Part shown: piece by piece, positions 17,160 through 26,315 of the stretch | Layout: each line of letters begins with the position of its first letter | How positions within the stretch are numbered: position 1 is the stretch's first letter | Source: Acidobacteriota bacterium | GTDB lineage: Bacteria; Acidobacteriota; Terriglobia; Acidiferrales; UBA7541 | Assembly: GCA_013289955.1 (NCBI GenBank) | Contig: JABCYZ010000002.1 | Coordinates: forward strand, 372,001-436,000 | Direction: 5' to 3' | Length of the DNA: 64,000 nucleotides | The notes under the pieces: generated by a model | Database searches by the model: none | The model's input: the letters and a program-made list of their open reading frames with translations, nothing else | What the model was told of the DNA's origin: nothing | Program-made: the position numbers and the translations under genes

Positions 17160-17330
17160 CTAACGCAAGTGTCCGGCGAGCAAATGCAGAAGGCCGGGCA
17201 GGTAGGCAAGGCTGGACACCGCCAACTGCTTTACCAGATAGACCGCTCCTCCAAGAAAGTGCCGAGCGGCAAACGCAATCACCACGGAGCAGAAGATCCA
17301 TAACACCAGGAGTTCGTCTTTCCACGTCAT
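17160..17330 (-). CDS. Small membrane protein between flotillin and pspA
   Basis: From the ATG at 17330 the frame encodes 56 residues, MTWKDELLVLWIFCSVVIAF followed by a second hydrophobic stretch (AVYLVKQLAVSSLAYLPGLLHLL). That suggests one or two short membrane helices. A GGGGGAC lies about six bases upstream. Position in the otherwise contiguous minus-strand island and the strongly hydrophobic composition support a real gene. No family is recognised. Confidence 0.45.
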   Translation of the reverse strand: MTWKDELLVLWIFCSVVIAFAARHFLGGAVYLVKQLAVSSLAYLPGLLHLLAGHLR

Positions 17331-17403
17331 GGCGGTCCCCCAACCTCCATCGAGCGTCCCGGCAAGCCCGCTGGCCTGCCGGGACGGAAGCAAACGTTAC
17401 GGT

Positions 17404-18849
17404 CTACGCCTTGGAAGCGGGCGCTGCAGGCTTTTCTGGTTTCGGCGCTTTATCGCCGATCAAACGCACCTTGCTGAGCAGATCCGACACTTGCATGCCA
17501 GAGAGCGCTTCGAAGAGCGCCGGCACTTGCGCGGCAATCTTCGTGATGTCGCCGGTGAGTTTGTAAGCGCCGGCGGCGTCACCATTTCCTGTCGAGACGA
17601 TGGTGACTTTGTCCACTTTGCTGAGCGGCTCCGCTAGAGCGCGCACAACTTCCGGCAGGCTGCTGATGAGTTTGTCGACCAGGGCGGCCTGGTTGTACTC
17701 CTGGAAGGCTTCCGCCTTGACGTTCATGGCCTTGGCTTCGGCTTCGCCCTTCTTGAAGATGATCTCGGCTTCGGCTTCGCCCTGCGCCCGAATGGCAGAG
17801 GCGCGGCCTTCGGCTTCGCTCATCAGGCGCTGGCGTTCCGCGTTCGCAAGAGCTTCGATGCGCTGACGCTCGATTTCCGCCGGCTTGAGCACGGTGGCAA
17901 TGAGTTCGCGTTCGCGGCGCGCGATTTCCGCCTCCTGCACCTTCACTTGAGACTCCCTCTCCACCTGCTGCACGCGCACGCCCTCGGTAACCACCTGCTG
18001 TTGCATCACGTTGGTCTCGATTTCGTACGCTTTATCGGCGGTAGCCTGGGCTTTCTTGGTCATCTCGAGGTAGCTGGCTCTTTTGATGTCGAGGTCGCGT
18101 TCGGCTTCGGCTTGCTTTGCAAGAGAAGCCGTTTCGGCGGCCACGCGTTCCTGATCGGCCTGGGCCTTCGCAACGGCCGCGGCGCGTGTTGCTTCCGCGC
18201 GCTTGATGGCGATATCGCGATCGGCTTCGGCGGCGGCTACTTCCGCATCGCGCTTGATACGCGCGACGTCGGGACGGCCCATGTTGGTGATGTAATCGCT
18301 TTTGTCGCGGACTTCCTTAATGGTGAAGCTCACCACGTCGAGTCCCATCTTGCTCAAGTCATCCGCGCAAGTGGAGCGCATGCGGTCGCCGACCATTTCC
18401 GGCTCCTTGACGATTTGTTCGACAGTGAGCTGGCCAATGATGCCGCGAAGATGGCCTTCCATCACGAGGCGGATCAGCGCTTCACGCTGTTCCGGACGCT
18501 TGGTGAGAAATTGCTCGGCGGAGGTGAGAATCGACTCCTTGTCGTTCTTCACCTTGATTTGTGCGACGGCTTCGACAGTTACGGCGACGCCCTGCCTGGT
18601 ATACAGATTTTGCTGCGGGGCGACGTCGAAAGACATCAGCTCCAAAGAGAGTTCGCGGGAAGTTTGCACCATCGGGAAGATCAGGGCTCCTCTTCCGGAA
18701 TACACCTCGGTGCCTCCCATTCCGTACCGGATCAAAGCCTCATTGGGCCCAACTTTTCTGTACATGCGGGCAATCACGATCATGATCATCAATAGCCCAA
18801 GAACGAGAAGCCCGGCGATGACCACCACTTCGTTTGGCAACCCGAACAT
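17404..18849 (-). CDS. Flotillin-like SPFH-domain protein
   Basis: The 481-residue protein has an N-terminal membrane hairpin (VVIAGLLVLGLLMIMIVIARM) and the SPFH domain (PNEALIRYGMGGTEVYSGRGALIFP onwards). A long Ala/Glu-rich coiled coil (about residues 195-400) and a C-terminal EVVRALAEPLSKVDKVTIVSTGNGDAAG segment are typical of FloT/flotillin. Flotillins organise membrane microdomains and are commonly paired with NfeD proteins, as here. The ATG is preceded by AAAGGAGGCTTT. Confidence 0.93.
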   Translation of the reverse strand: MFGLPNEVVVIAGLLVLGLLMIMIVIARMYRKVGPNEALIRYGMGGTEVYSGRGALIFPMVQTSRELSLELMSFDVAPQQNLYTRQGVAVTVEAVAQIKVKNDKESILTSAEQFLTKRPEQREALIRLVMEGHLRGIIGQLTVEQIVKEPEMVGDRMRSTCADDLSKMGLDVVSFTIKEVRDKSDYITNMGRPDVARIKRDAEVAAAEADRDIAIKRAEATRAAAVAKAQADQERVAAETASLAKQAEAERDLDIKRASYLEMTKKAQATADKAYEIETNVMQQQVVTEGVRVQQVERESQVKVQEAEIARRERELIATVLKPAEIERQRIEALANAERQRLMSEAEGRASAIRAQGEAEAEIIFKKGEAEAKAMNVKAEAFQEYNQAALVDKLISSLPEVVRALAEPLSKVDKVTIVSTGNGDAAGAYKLTGDITKIAAQVPALFEALSGMQVSDLLSKVRLIGDKAPKPEKPAAPASKA

Positions 18850-18912
18850 AAAGCCTCCTTTTCCTCCGACCGCTCCGGACTGCTCGTACTGAATGCCAGT
18901 CCGTGAAAACTT

Positions 18913-19503
18913 TTACCTCGTGAATTCTTCCCATCGCTTTACGTAGGCAATTCCCTTCTCGTAGCGCTCGATGACCACCTCGGTGCCTTTCTCGATCGCC
19001 TTGCCATCATCAGAACGCGCACCTGAACATCGACGAACTCCCGCCATCGAGAAAATAATTTCGCCGGTGCCGCTTTCGCGGATGGGCATGTTGACGGTTC
19101 CCACCACACCCTCGATCCGGTAGTCTTCACTTTTCATGGGCGTGTCGGTCGAACTCACCAGTTTCACCATGAAGCGAAACACCACCCATCCAGCGGCCAA
19201 GCCGACAAGCGTGGCAATCGCCAAGCTGACCACCGCTAGCAAGTGCGAATGACGCGCAAGCAGATAGCCAGTTCCGCCGAACCACGCCAGAAAAGCCATG
19301 GCCGACGAGGCGTTGAACCAGGAGATGTGCGTGCTGGCTTTTAGGCTGCCGTGAGAAGCGCCAGCTCCGCCATGGTGCGCGCTGTGGAACGGCAGGTGGA
19401 TCTTGAACGGCAGATGGATGTGGACCGCGCCCGCAAGAAACGAAAGAACGCTCAGCGAGAAGCCCACCAGGAAACAAAGCAGATAAAAATCGGACCAGGT
19501 CAT
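18913..19503 (-). CDS. NfeD-like membrane protein
   Basis: The 196-residue protein has three to four membrane helices (residues 5-28, about 63-82, about 87-112) and a C-terminal soluble OB-like domain (EDYRIEGVVGTVNMPIRESGTGEIIFSMAGVRR to VVIERYEKGIAYVKRWEEF), as in NfeD partners of flotillins. A His-rich loop (HIHLPFKIHLPFHSAHHGG) between the first helices is unusual and could bind metal. It is separated by 63 bp from both the XRE gene upstream and the flotillin gene downstream. Confidence 0.8.
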   Translation of the reverse strand: MTWSDFYLLCFLVGFSLSVLSFLAGAVHIHLPFKIHLPFHSAHHGGAGASHGSLKASTHISWFNASSAMAFLAWFGGTGYLLARHSHLLAVVSLAIATLVGLAAGWVVFRFMVKLVSSTDTPMKSEDYRIEGVVGTVNMPIRESGTGEIIFSMAGVRRCSGARSDDGKAIEKGTEVVIERYEKGIAYVKRWEEFTR

Positions 19504-19566
19504 AAGTCACCCCGAAACGCAGCACCCCGCTGCGCAGACTGGAATTCGAGACGCGGACCCTCTACC

Positions 19567-20082
19567 TCAGTTGTTCAGTGAACTCGCAGGCGGTGGATGT
19601 CCACTCGCTTGATGCTTGCCTGAATGCAAAACTTCTCCCAGGCGATCCGCCAAACCTGGCGTGCGAAGAATCTCCGCAAGGAGCAAAAGCGCCTGGCGCG
19701 AATCCTCATGTCCGGCGATGGCCAAAAGACCGCGGCGCAGTTCCGGATCGGCGGCAAATTGTTCGGCGCCGGCATAGAGCCACGAGTCGATCTTGGCGTC
19801 CACAGCACGGAGCGCGGACTGCAACTCCGGCGTGTAGCCTTCCGGGTCGTCCACCAGAAAACCTGGATAGACGCGGAAGAAGCGCGCCAGCAGCGTGCGC
19901 GTGCCATGCGTGAGATGCGGCCGTGTGCCGCTCTCGATTTGCGAGAGGTAGGCCTGGCTAAGGCCGCGGCCTACTTCCTTCTTCATGGCCTTCGCCAGCT
20001 CCTGTTGCGTCATCGGACGCCCCAGGCCGCGCAGGGAACCTTCCACGGAGCGGAGAGAACGGAGTTTGTTGCCGAGAGTCAT
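19567..20082 (-). CDS. XRE-family transcriptional regulator
   Basis: The protein (171 residues from the ATG at 20082) has an N-terminal helix-turn-helix: LGNKLRSLR, then MTQQELAKAMKKE, then LSQAYLSQIESGTRPHLT, the classical Cro/XRE layout. A helical C-terminal domain of about 90 residues follows. A GTG four codons earlier (20094) is an alternative start. As the promoter-proximal gene of the NfeD-flotillin-PspA island it is the likely local regulator, possibly autoregulating through the inverted repeat overlapping its -10 box. This role is inferred from position. Confidence 0.82.
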   Translation of the reverse strand: MTLGNKLRSLRSVEGSLRGLGRPMTQQELAKAMKKEVGRGLSQAYLSQIESGTRPHLTHGTRTLLARFFRVYPGFLVDDPEGYTPELQSALRAVDAKIDSWLYAGAEQFAADPELRRGLLAIAGHEDSRQALLLLAEILRTPGLADRLGEVLHSGKHQASGHPPPASSLNN

Positions 20083-20112
20083 CGAAGAACCCACTTATTG
20101 CAATCTGCAAAT

Positions 20113-20141
20113 ACGATATTATTTATCGCTATTTCTGTCAA
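20113..20141 (-). promoter_or_regulatory. Promoter and putative operator of the XRE-NfeD-flotillin-PspA island
   Basis: On the minus strand a perfect TTGACA (20136-20141) is spaced exactly 17 bp from TATCGT (20113-20118). An inverted repeat with arms CGATA/TATCG (20114-20128) covers the -10 box and part of the spacer, a usual position for a repressor site. The region is strikingly AT-rich for this genome. Confidence 0.7.
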
Positions 20142-20265
20142 GAACTATATTCGGTCTGTTTTCAATACCTTACGGGAATTATTGCTGCCGGATGGACTCG
20201 GGGCGCAGGAGCGCAAAAGGCAAACCGTTGGGGGGAAATGCGCGGTGCTGCGCTTCTTGAGGCGC

Positions 20266-21660
20266 TCAGTCGGGCTTGCGCAGCGACTGCAGATCAATTC
20301 CGAGTTGCTGGCATTTCTTATAGAGGTGGCTGCGCTCAAGACCCATCGCCCGCGCCACGTTGGTCATGTGAAAATTGTGCCGCCTAATCTCTCCGAGCAG
20401 CACTTCTTTCTCAAATGCTTCCGTACGCTCTGCAAGTGTTCCGCTCGCGACAGCTCCGGCTGCGGCAGAAGCTGGGGAACCGGCAGCGGAGTCTTCCGCA
20501 GGAAGCACCAGCCGCACGTCGGCGGCAGCGATGGAATCCTCCGAGCTAAGCAATACCAGTCGCTCCACAACATTGCGCAACTCGCGCACGTTTCCCGGCC
20601 AAGCGTAGCGGCGGAGTTCAGCAATGGCATCCGGCGCAAAGAGCTTCTCTTTCCAGCCATTCTGCGCGGCGACCTGGCGCGCAAAGTGAGAGACCAGCTC
20701 CGCAAAATCATCGGGCCGCTCGCGCAACGGCGGCAGAACCAATGGGAAAACGTAAATCCGGTGAAAAAGGTCGCGGCGAAATGTGTTCAGCTTCACCAGG
20801 TCCTCAAGGTTCCGGTGCGTGGCGACAAGAACACGCACGTTCACTCGAATCGGCTTGTCGCCGCCGACGCGCTCGACTTCGCCTTCTTCCAGCACGCGCA
20901 GCAATTTCGCCTGCATGGAAACAGGCATATCGCCGATTTCGTCAAGAAAAAGCGTGCCGCCCTCGGCCTGTTCGAATTTGCCGACATGTTTAGCTGCGGC
21001 GCCCGTGAAGGCACCCTTTTCATGGCCGAACAGTTCCGATTCGATCAGCTCGGCCGGAACCGCCGCGCAATTCAGGGTAATGAATGCGTTCTCATGCCGG
21101 GGCGATTTCTCATGAATCGCCCGCGCCACAAGCTCTTTGCCGGTTCCCGTTTCGCCGAGGATGCAAACTCGCGTTTCGCTGGCGGCGACTCGATCGATCT
21201 GGGCGAGTAGCTTCTTCATTGCCGGACCCGATCCGACCAGCTCGTGTTTTCCCAGCCGGTGTCGCAGCTCGCGGTTCTCGTCCTCGAGCCGCGCAAGCCG
21301 CAGCGCGTTTTCCACCGTGACCAGCAGCTTGTCCGTCGAGAGCGGTTTTTCCAAAAAATCCAGCGCGCCCAGCTTGGTGGCTTTCACCGCCATTTCGACA
21401 TTCGCCTGGCCGGAGATAAGGACGATCGGCGTCTTCACGCCGGCATGTTTCAGGTCTTCGAGCAACTCGATGCCACTTTTCCCGGGCATAACCACGTCGG
21501 AGAGAATCAGGTCGAAGGCTTCGGTGCGCAGAAGCTCCAGGGCGCGAGGGGCGTTGTCGCAAACCGTGGCTTCATGGCCGGCGAGTCGAAACGCCCGCGA
21601 GAGTGAAGCCAGGGTATTGGGATCGTCATCGACGAGCAGGAGGTGAGCTTTTCGTGGCAA
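20266..21660 (-). CDS. Sigma-54-dependent response regulator (NtrX-like)
   Basis: The 464-residue regulator has a receiver domain (LLLVDDDP, Asp in LILSDVVMPGKSG, Lys in LEKPL), an AAA+ domain (Walker A GETGTGKE, GAFTGA, Walker B FLDEIGDMP) and a Fis-type helix-turn-helix (HMTNVARAMGLERSHLYKK). The start is a TTG at 21660 with AAGGA upstream at proper spacing; it gives a full receiver domain. It follows the NtrY-like kinase gene by 24 bp and is the last gene of a four-gene operon. The HTH form ERSHLYKKCQQLGI is typical of NtrX-type regulators. Confidence 0.92.
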   Translation of the reverse strand: MPRKAHLLLVDDDPNTLASLSRAFRLAGHEATVCDNAPRALELLRTEAFDLILSDVVMPGKSGIELLEDLKHAGVKTPIVLISGQANVEMAVKATKLGALDFLEKPLSTDKLLVTVENALRLARLEDENRELRHRLGKHELVGSGPAMKKLLAQIDRVAASETRVCILGETGTGKELVARAIHEKSPRHENAFITLNCAAVPAELIESELFGHEKGAFTGAAAKHVGKFEQAEGGTLFLDEIGDMPVSMQAKLLRVLEEGEVERVGGDKPIRVNVRVLVATHRNLEDLVKLNTFRRDLFHRIYVFPLVLPPLRERPDDFAELVSHFARQVAAQNGWKEKLFAPDAIAELRRYAWPGNVRELRNVVERLVLLSSEDSIAAADVRLVLPAEDSAAGSPASAAAGAVASGTLAERTEAFEKEVLLGEIRRHNFHMTNVARAMGLERSHLYKKCQQLGIDLQSLRKPD

Positions 21661-21684
21661 AAAGGTGTCCTTTGCGGCGGCGCG

Positions 21685-23550
21685 TCAGTCGGAAGCGGCT
21701 ACAGTAAAGCTCTGCGGCGGTTTTTTCTCCGGGGCTGGTTCCTCCGCTGGGGCGACCCGTTGCACGGACTGGCGCTGCGGCAGCTCGATGCGAAACGTCG
21801 TCCCGTGTCCCTCGTCGCTTGAAACAGAAATGGTCCCGTGGTGATCGCTTATCACCGATTGTACGATCGCAAGACCCAGGCCCGTTCCCTGGACCTTTGT
21901 CGTGTAGTAAGGAGTGAAGAGCCGCGAGCACTCTTCGGGCGTGAGACCTTTCCCCGTGTCCGAGACCTCGATGCGAACGTTGCCTTCGTGCTCCGTGGTG
22001 CGCATCGTAAGCGTGCCGCCAGCGGGCATGGCGTCCAGCGCGTTCAGCACAAGATTCTGAAAGGCACGATGCAGCAGATCGGCGTCCGCGTCGATTTCCG
22101 GCAACGGCTCGGTGAGAAAGTATTCCGGAATAACTGGCGGCTTGCCCACGGCGTTGAATTGCGGTTCGAACAAGCGAACCGCATTGCGTAGGGCTTCATT
22201 CACATTGACGAGGGCGAACTGCGGCGCGGGCATTTTCGAAAAGTCGCTGAAGCGCCCGACAATCGTATTCAGATTCGCGAGCTCCGCTTTCAATGTCGCC
22301 GTGGATTCGTTGAACACTTCCAGAAATTGTTTCGCGTCCAACTGCCGCGCTTTCTGCAAGTTTTCGACGGTAATTTGCAGCGGAAAAAGCGGATTGCGCA
22401 GTTCGTGCGCCAGGCGCCGCGCCAGTTCGCGCCATGCCGCCACGCGTTCGGTCTGCACAAGCTGCTCGCGCTGCGCCGCGAGGGTCTGTGTCATCTCGTT
22501 GAACGCGGAGGCAAGCTGCCCGATCTCATCTTTGCCGCGCAAATCGATGACGGTATCCCACCGGCCGGAGGCGACTTCGCGCGCGCCTTCGGCCAGTTCT
22601 TCGAGCGGCCGCGTGATTCTTGCCGATACCCACAAACTGATCAGCAAACCGATCATAAGGGCCGCACCGGCAACCGCCGCCGCAATCTGCAGAATATGGC
22701 GGGTCAACAGTACGAGTTCCTTGCGCGAACTTCCGAGCAACAGCACCGCGAGCAATTCGTTGTTCCGGCCCATCAGCGGAATGGCATGAAAGGACTCCGC
22801 GTCCCCGGCGTTTTCTGTCCAATCTATAGTCCGCACGGTTGGCCTTGGCTGTTTCTGAATCTGCTCAATCAGCGGCTCGAGCCGGTCTGCCTGTTCGAAC
22901 GGCCCATTTACATCGGTCAGCGCCGAGGCCACAAAGCCCGCCTCCAGATTGCGATAAAGAAGCACCCGCGTCCCCGCGGGAGGGACCAGGGAAGCCAGAA
23001 AATTCTGGTCGAGCCGCCGCCCGCCGACGACGTACATGTTCTTGTCGTTACCTCCGGAAAGTACGCGGACGACGGTCAGCGAAAGCGCCACGCCGTCAGG
23101 CAATTCCTCTTTTCGCAGGAAAAATCCCGAGTCGTTCCAGTTCTTGTTCGCCGTCACCCAATCATTCTTGTAGCCGACACGCGCGGGATACTGCGCGGAA
23201 GAGATCAAGGTGCCGTCCCAGTTCACAAATTCCACAAAGTCCAGCCCATGATCTTGCGCCGCTCCCACCGCGTCCCGCACATAGAGCGAAAGGTCGGGAT
23301 TGGGTCTTGCCAAGTCGATGGCTACTTTCAGTGTGACGTCGGCATCCGTAATGTCTTTCACCTGCCGGGTAATCTCGTCGCCTCGCTGCGCGTACTCTTT
23401 GTTGAACTGCGAAACGAGCGCCTCGCTGCGCTGAGCGTCCGATTCTTCGAATGCGGCCTGCGTATAGTGCGTCACGCCATAAGCGACCAGCGAAACCGAG
23501 GCAAGCACAGTCACCAGAAAAATCAGAAACAATTTTGTGCGAAAGCTCAT
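21685..23550 (-). CDS. NtrY-like membrane histidine kinase
   Basis: This 621-residue kinase has a first membrane helix (residues 7-29), a large periplasmic region of about 270 residues (double-Cache-like by length), a second helix (IAAAVAGAALMIGLLISLWV) and a HAMP domain. The H-box AWRELARRLAHELRNPLFPLQ is diagnostic of NtrY-type kinases. N-box NLVLNALDAMPAGG and G-box SDTGKGLTPEE are intact. The ATG overlaps the stop of the upstream substrate-binding protein gene (ATGA), so the two are translationally coupled. The ligand is unknown. Confidence 0.92.
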   Translation of the reverse strand: MSFRTKLFLIFLVTVLASVSLVAYGVTHYTQAAFEESDAQRSEALVSQFNKEYAQRGDEITRQVKDITDADVTLKVAIDLARPNPDLSLYVRDAVGAAQDHGLDFVEFVNWDGTLISSAQYPARVGYKNDWVTANKNWNDSGFFLRKEELPDGVALSLTVVRVLSGGNDKNMYVVGGRRLDQNFLASLVPPAGTRVLLYRNLEAGFVASALTDVNGPFEQADRLEPLIEQIQKQPRPTVRTIDWTENAGDAESFHAIPLMGRNNELLAVLLLGSSRKELVLLTRHILQIAAAVAGAALMIGLLISLWVSARITRPLEELAEGAREVASGRWDTVIDLRGKDEIGQLASAFNEMTQTLAAQREQLVQTERVAAWRELARRLAHELRNPLFPLQITVENLQKARQLDAKQFLEVFNESTATLKAELANLNTIVGRFSDFSKMPAPQFALVNVNEALRNAVRLFEPQFNAVGKPPVIPEYFLTEPLPEIDADADLLHRAFQNLVLNALDAMPAGGTLTMRTTEHEGNVRIEVSDTGKGLTPEECSRLFTPYYTTKVQGTGLGLAIVQSVISDHHGTISVSSDEGHGTTFRIELPQRQSVQRVAPAEEPAPEKKPPQSFTVAASD

Positions 23551-25094
23551 GGCTTTGCTCCGGGGGCAGTGGCCCGCGGTTGCGGGGAAGATTGGACCGC
23601 AGGATTTGCGGTGCTTGCAGGATCGGTCAGAGCAGGGCTCGCGGTCTCCAGCCAAACGTCGGCGAGATGCCATTCGCCCCAGCGCGCGGGCATCCAATCG
23701 CGCACGCCAGCCCCGAGTCCCACAGACTCCGCCTGCACGATGAGCGGCAAAACACGGCGGTCTTCCAGAATGCGCCGCTCGCGCGCATACAGCTGTTCGT
23801 GATCGGTGCTCGTGGCATTCACCTCCTGCGCCTCCGTCAGATTATATGCCGCAAACAGGGAATCGAGTTCGGCGCGCGGCGAAAGAGATGAGTAGTGCCA
23901 TGCGAAAAGGTGAACACCGGAAGGCGGGTCGGAAGGCGCCGTCGACGCCGCGCCCGGGCGCGAAACGGGCCTGGCGATGACTTGCACAAGAATCGATGCC
24001 TGCCGCGCATTGACGGCCACACGCTCTCCCAAAAGCTTTGCCAGGTCGCCTGCAGGATCGACGCGCAGGCGCAACGGCTCCGCGCCGGCAGCTTCATTCG
24101 CAGTAAGTCCGCGGCGCAATTCCTTCGCGCGTTCGAGATTGGTGTCCACGTTGAAGAGGAAAGCATATCCCGAGAGCCACTCGGGCAAAAGGGCCGCTGC
24201 AGGTTCGGCTTGCTTCTGCAGCAACACGTTGGCCATGCTGCCGCGGTCGAGCGAGAGAGAAAGAGCTTCGCGCAGGCGAACATCCGATGCGGCGCTCTGC
24301 GCGTCGTCAAATCGCAAGCCATACAGTGTGAGCGGCTCCGAAATCCAGACCCGCACATTGGCTTGCCTCGCGCGAGGCACCAGATCGGGCGATAGTTCGA
24401 TCAAATCCGCTTTTCCGAGCTGCAAATCAAACAGGGCTCGCAGCGGTGGCACTCCAAGCGTCACCTCAATGCCATCCAGAAACGGCCGGCCGGACCAGGT
24501 TTCTTCGTTCGCGCGAAAGTAGAGATGTCCAACTGGGGCATCTGCCAGTACAAACGGCCCTGTTCCGGCGAGCGCTCCGCCTGCCAGCACCCGGTAGACA
24601 AGGTAGCGCCCCGAAGCAAGCTGCTCGAGCAAATCGGGCACGGCCACGCTCGACTGAATCACCACCACATTGCCCGACGCAGATATTTGCTCTGTTGCCG
24701 GAAGCAGCGGCTGGAGCGCCGAAACCACGTCCTCTGCGCTCAGGGCCGCGCCGTCGGAAAACTTCACGCCCGCCCGAATCACAAATCGCCAGCGTTTGTT
24801 CGAACCGTCGTGCGACCACTCGATAGCAAGCGCCGGCTGAAACCGTCCGTAATTATCGAGCGCCACGAGCCGTTCGAACACCAGTTGCGCCATCTTTTCA
24901 TCCGCAGCGGCATCCAGCGAGCCAACGCGCCACTGCTCGGGATTGAGCGACACACTTGCCGCATGCATGTCGATGCGCAGCGTCCCGCCATACCTCGGGT
25001 GTGCGGCCGCTGGAGCGGGCGAGGGCAGAAAAAATTGTGCAGCAAAGGATAGGCAGCTAATTGCTGCAAACAGCCGTAATTCGATAAACCTCAT
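23547..25094 (-). CDS. Family 5 extracellular solute-binding protein (DppA/OppA-like)
   Basis: The 515-residue protein starts with a signal peptide (LRLFAAISCLSFAAQFFLPSPAPAAA) and the family 5 opening PRYGGTLRIDMHAASVSLNPEQW. Further matches are a FVIRAGVKFSDGAALSAEDVVSAL segment and ADLIELSPDL. Such proteins bind peptides, nickel or opines for ABC import. No permease or ATPase gene is adjacent; the gene is instead fused by overlap to an NtrY-like kinase gene. The start may also be the ATG five codons upstream (25109). A ligand-presenting sensor role is inferred from context. Confidence 0.87.
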   Translation of the reverse strand: MRFIELRLFAAISCLSFAAQFFLPSPAPAAAHPRYGGTLRIDMHAASVSLNPEQWRVGSLDAAADEKMAQLVFERLVALDNYGRFQPALAIEWSHDGSNKRWRFVIRAGVKFSDGAALSAEDVVSALQPLLPATEQISASGNVVVIQSSVAVPDLLEQLASGRYLVYRVLAGGALAGTGPFVLADAPVGHLYFRANEETWSGRPFLDGIEVTLGVPPLRALFDLQLGKADLIELSPDLVPRARQANVRVWISEPLTLYGLRFDDAQSAASDVRLREALSLSLDRGSMANVLLQKQAEPAAALLPEWLSGYAFLFNVDTNLERAKELRRGLTANEAAGAEPLRLRVDPAGDLAKLLGERVAVNARQASILVQVIARPVSRPGAASTAPSDPPSGVHLFAWHYSSLSPRAELDSLFAAYNLTEAQEVNATSTDHEQLYARERRILEDRRVLPLIVQAESVGLGAGVRDWMPARWGEWHLADVWLETASPALTDPASTANPAVQSSPQPRATAPGAKP

Positions 25095-26118
25095 AGTTCC
25101 CTGTCGCAAGATTCTTCACCACCGCGAAGGCTGCTTTCGCATTTTCCGCAACGCTGATGCCAAGAACCGGTCCGGGCACCTCAACCGAACTCGCTACGTC
25201 GTCACTCGGGGGCCGGGCGGCCTGATTCAGGACCGGACCTCGCAAGATGATCCGGTCGGTTTCTGTATAGTCCCGAGTGTCGGTAGCAAGATATCTTGGC
25301 CCTTCTTCACACGTGGACAAAATCTGCAGAGCCTTTCCCTCTAGATGGATAGCGCTGCAGGTGAACGATACACGCTCATCCAGTTTGAGATCGCAGATCT
25401 TTCCGTCGAAAAGAATACCGAGCGGCCTGTCGGGATAAGGGTAAAGGAACGCACCGTCGCCAGAGCGGGAGTGCCGGCGAACCGCGGGCAGTTCCGTCGA
25501 ATCCGTTATTTTCCACGCGCCGTTCTCCGAGTGATAGCGGAGGAAAAGACCGCCACTCAGCAAGAAGAGAAAATGCTCTCGTGAAGACGGATCGACCCAC
25601 CCCATGGCACTCTGAATCGGCTTTTCCTGTTGCCAGACGAGTTCCCGCTGAAGCTGCGGCACAGGCGGGGTCTCCTGCGCGACAAACAACGAAGCCCGCG
25701 AAATTCCCACCATATAAGTTTGGCGGCCTCCCTGCGTGTCCGTCCAGTTCGCAATCAGCAGGGCCTCAGAAGCCGTGACCTGCATCGTAACGGTCAGCAC
25801 TGGAGCGTCCGAACTCTCTGCCGCGGTCATCCCGCAAGCGGAAAGCTGTTCGAGAAATACCTTCTTGTGCGCGTCTGACAAAAACCCGGGAAACTGGGGA
25901 GATTCCTGCCAGGCAACTTTGACAGGTTGCTTGTGCGCCGCCAGGCATACCTTCATCGCCAGCTCGTGCGCCGCATCTCCGGGCGATTCGCCGTATAATA
26001 GCCGTGGTAAAAAAAGAAGAGCAAATCCCAATAGTTGGCAGAAAATGCTGAGGCCGCGCGGGCGCGGCAAGAACAGATTTTGCTTGGCGGACACTGGCTT
26101 GCCGGATGATGATATCAC
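25057..26118 (-). CDS. Secreted protein of unknown function heading the SBP-NtrYX operon
   Basis: The 353-residue frame starts with GTG and has a hydrophobic signal (LSIFCQLLGFALLFLPRLLYG). The mature part alternates beta strands (VLTVTMQVTASEALLIANWTDTQGGRQTYMVGIS; HFLFLLSGGLFLRYHSENGAWKI), suggesting a propeller-like or beta-rich periplasmic domain. No known family is recognised. Its 3' end overlaps the start of the solute-binding gene by 38 bp, a strong sign of one operon. The start codon lacks a clear Shine-Dalgarno sequence. Confidence 0.65.
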   Translation of the reverse strand: MISSSGKPVSAKQNLFLPRPRGLSIFCQLLGFALLFLPRLLYGESPGDAAHELAMKVCLAAHKQPVKVAWQESPQFPGFLSDAHKKVFLEQLSACGMTAAESSDAPVLTVTMQVTASEALLIANWTDTQGGRQTYMVGISRASLFVAQETPPVPQLQRELVWQQEKPIQSAMGWVDPSSREHFLFLLSGGLFLRYHSENGAWKITDSTELPAVRRHSRSGDGAFLYPYPDRPLGILFDGKICDLKLDERVSFTCSAIHLEGKALQILSTCEEGPRYLATDTRDYTETDRIILRGPVLNQAARPPSDDVASSVEVPGPVLGISVAENAKAAFAVVKNLATGNYEVYRITAVCSN

Positions 26119-26315
26119 GGCTGCAAGTCAGGGCGCGGGACACCAAAACGCTCTTGTGCCGCGCCAAGTTCGAAATCTTCCGGCGTATACATGCGAAGGC
26201 AGAACTGGCCAAGCAGACCGGAAAATGCGTGCTCCCGGCGAAACGATTTGCGGCGAGGCACGTCCATCTAAGTGGCCGGACAACGGGTAAATCTCTGTCT
26301 TCAAGGACGCCGAAA

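Noticed and set aside
19624-21210. 528-codon plus-strand frame
   Set aside because: Antisense to the XRE and NtrX-like genes; it has no recognisable domain and crosses a promoter region.
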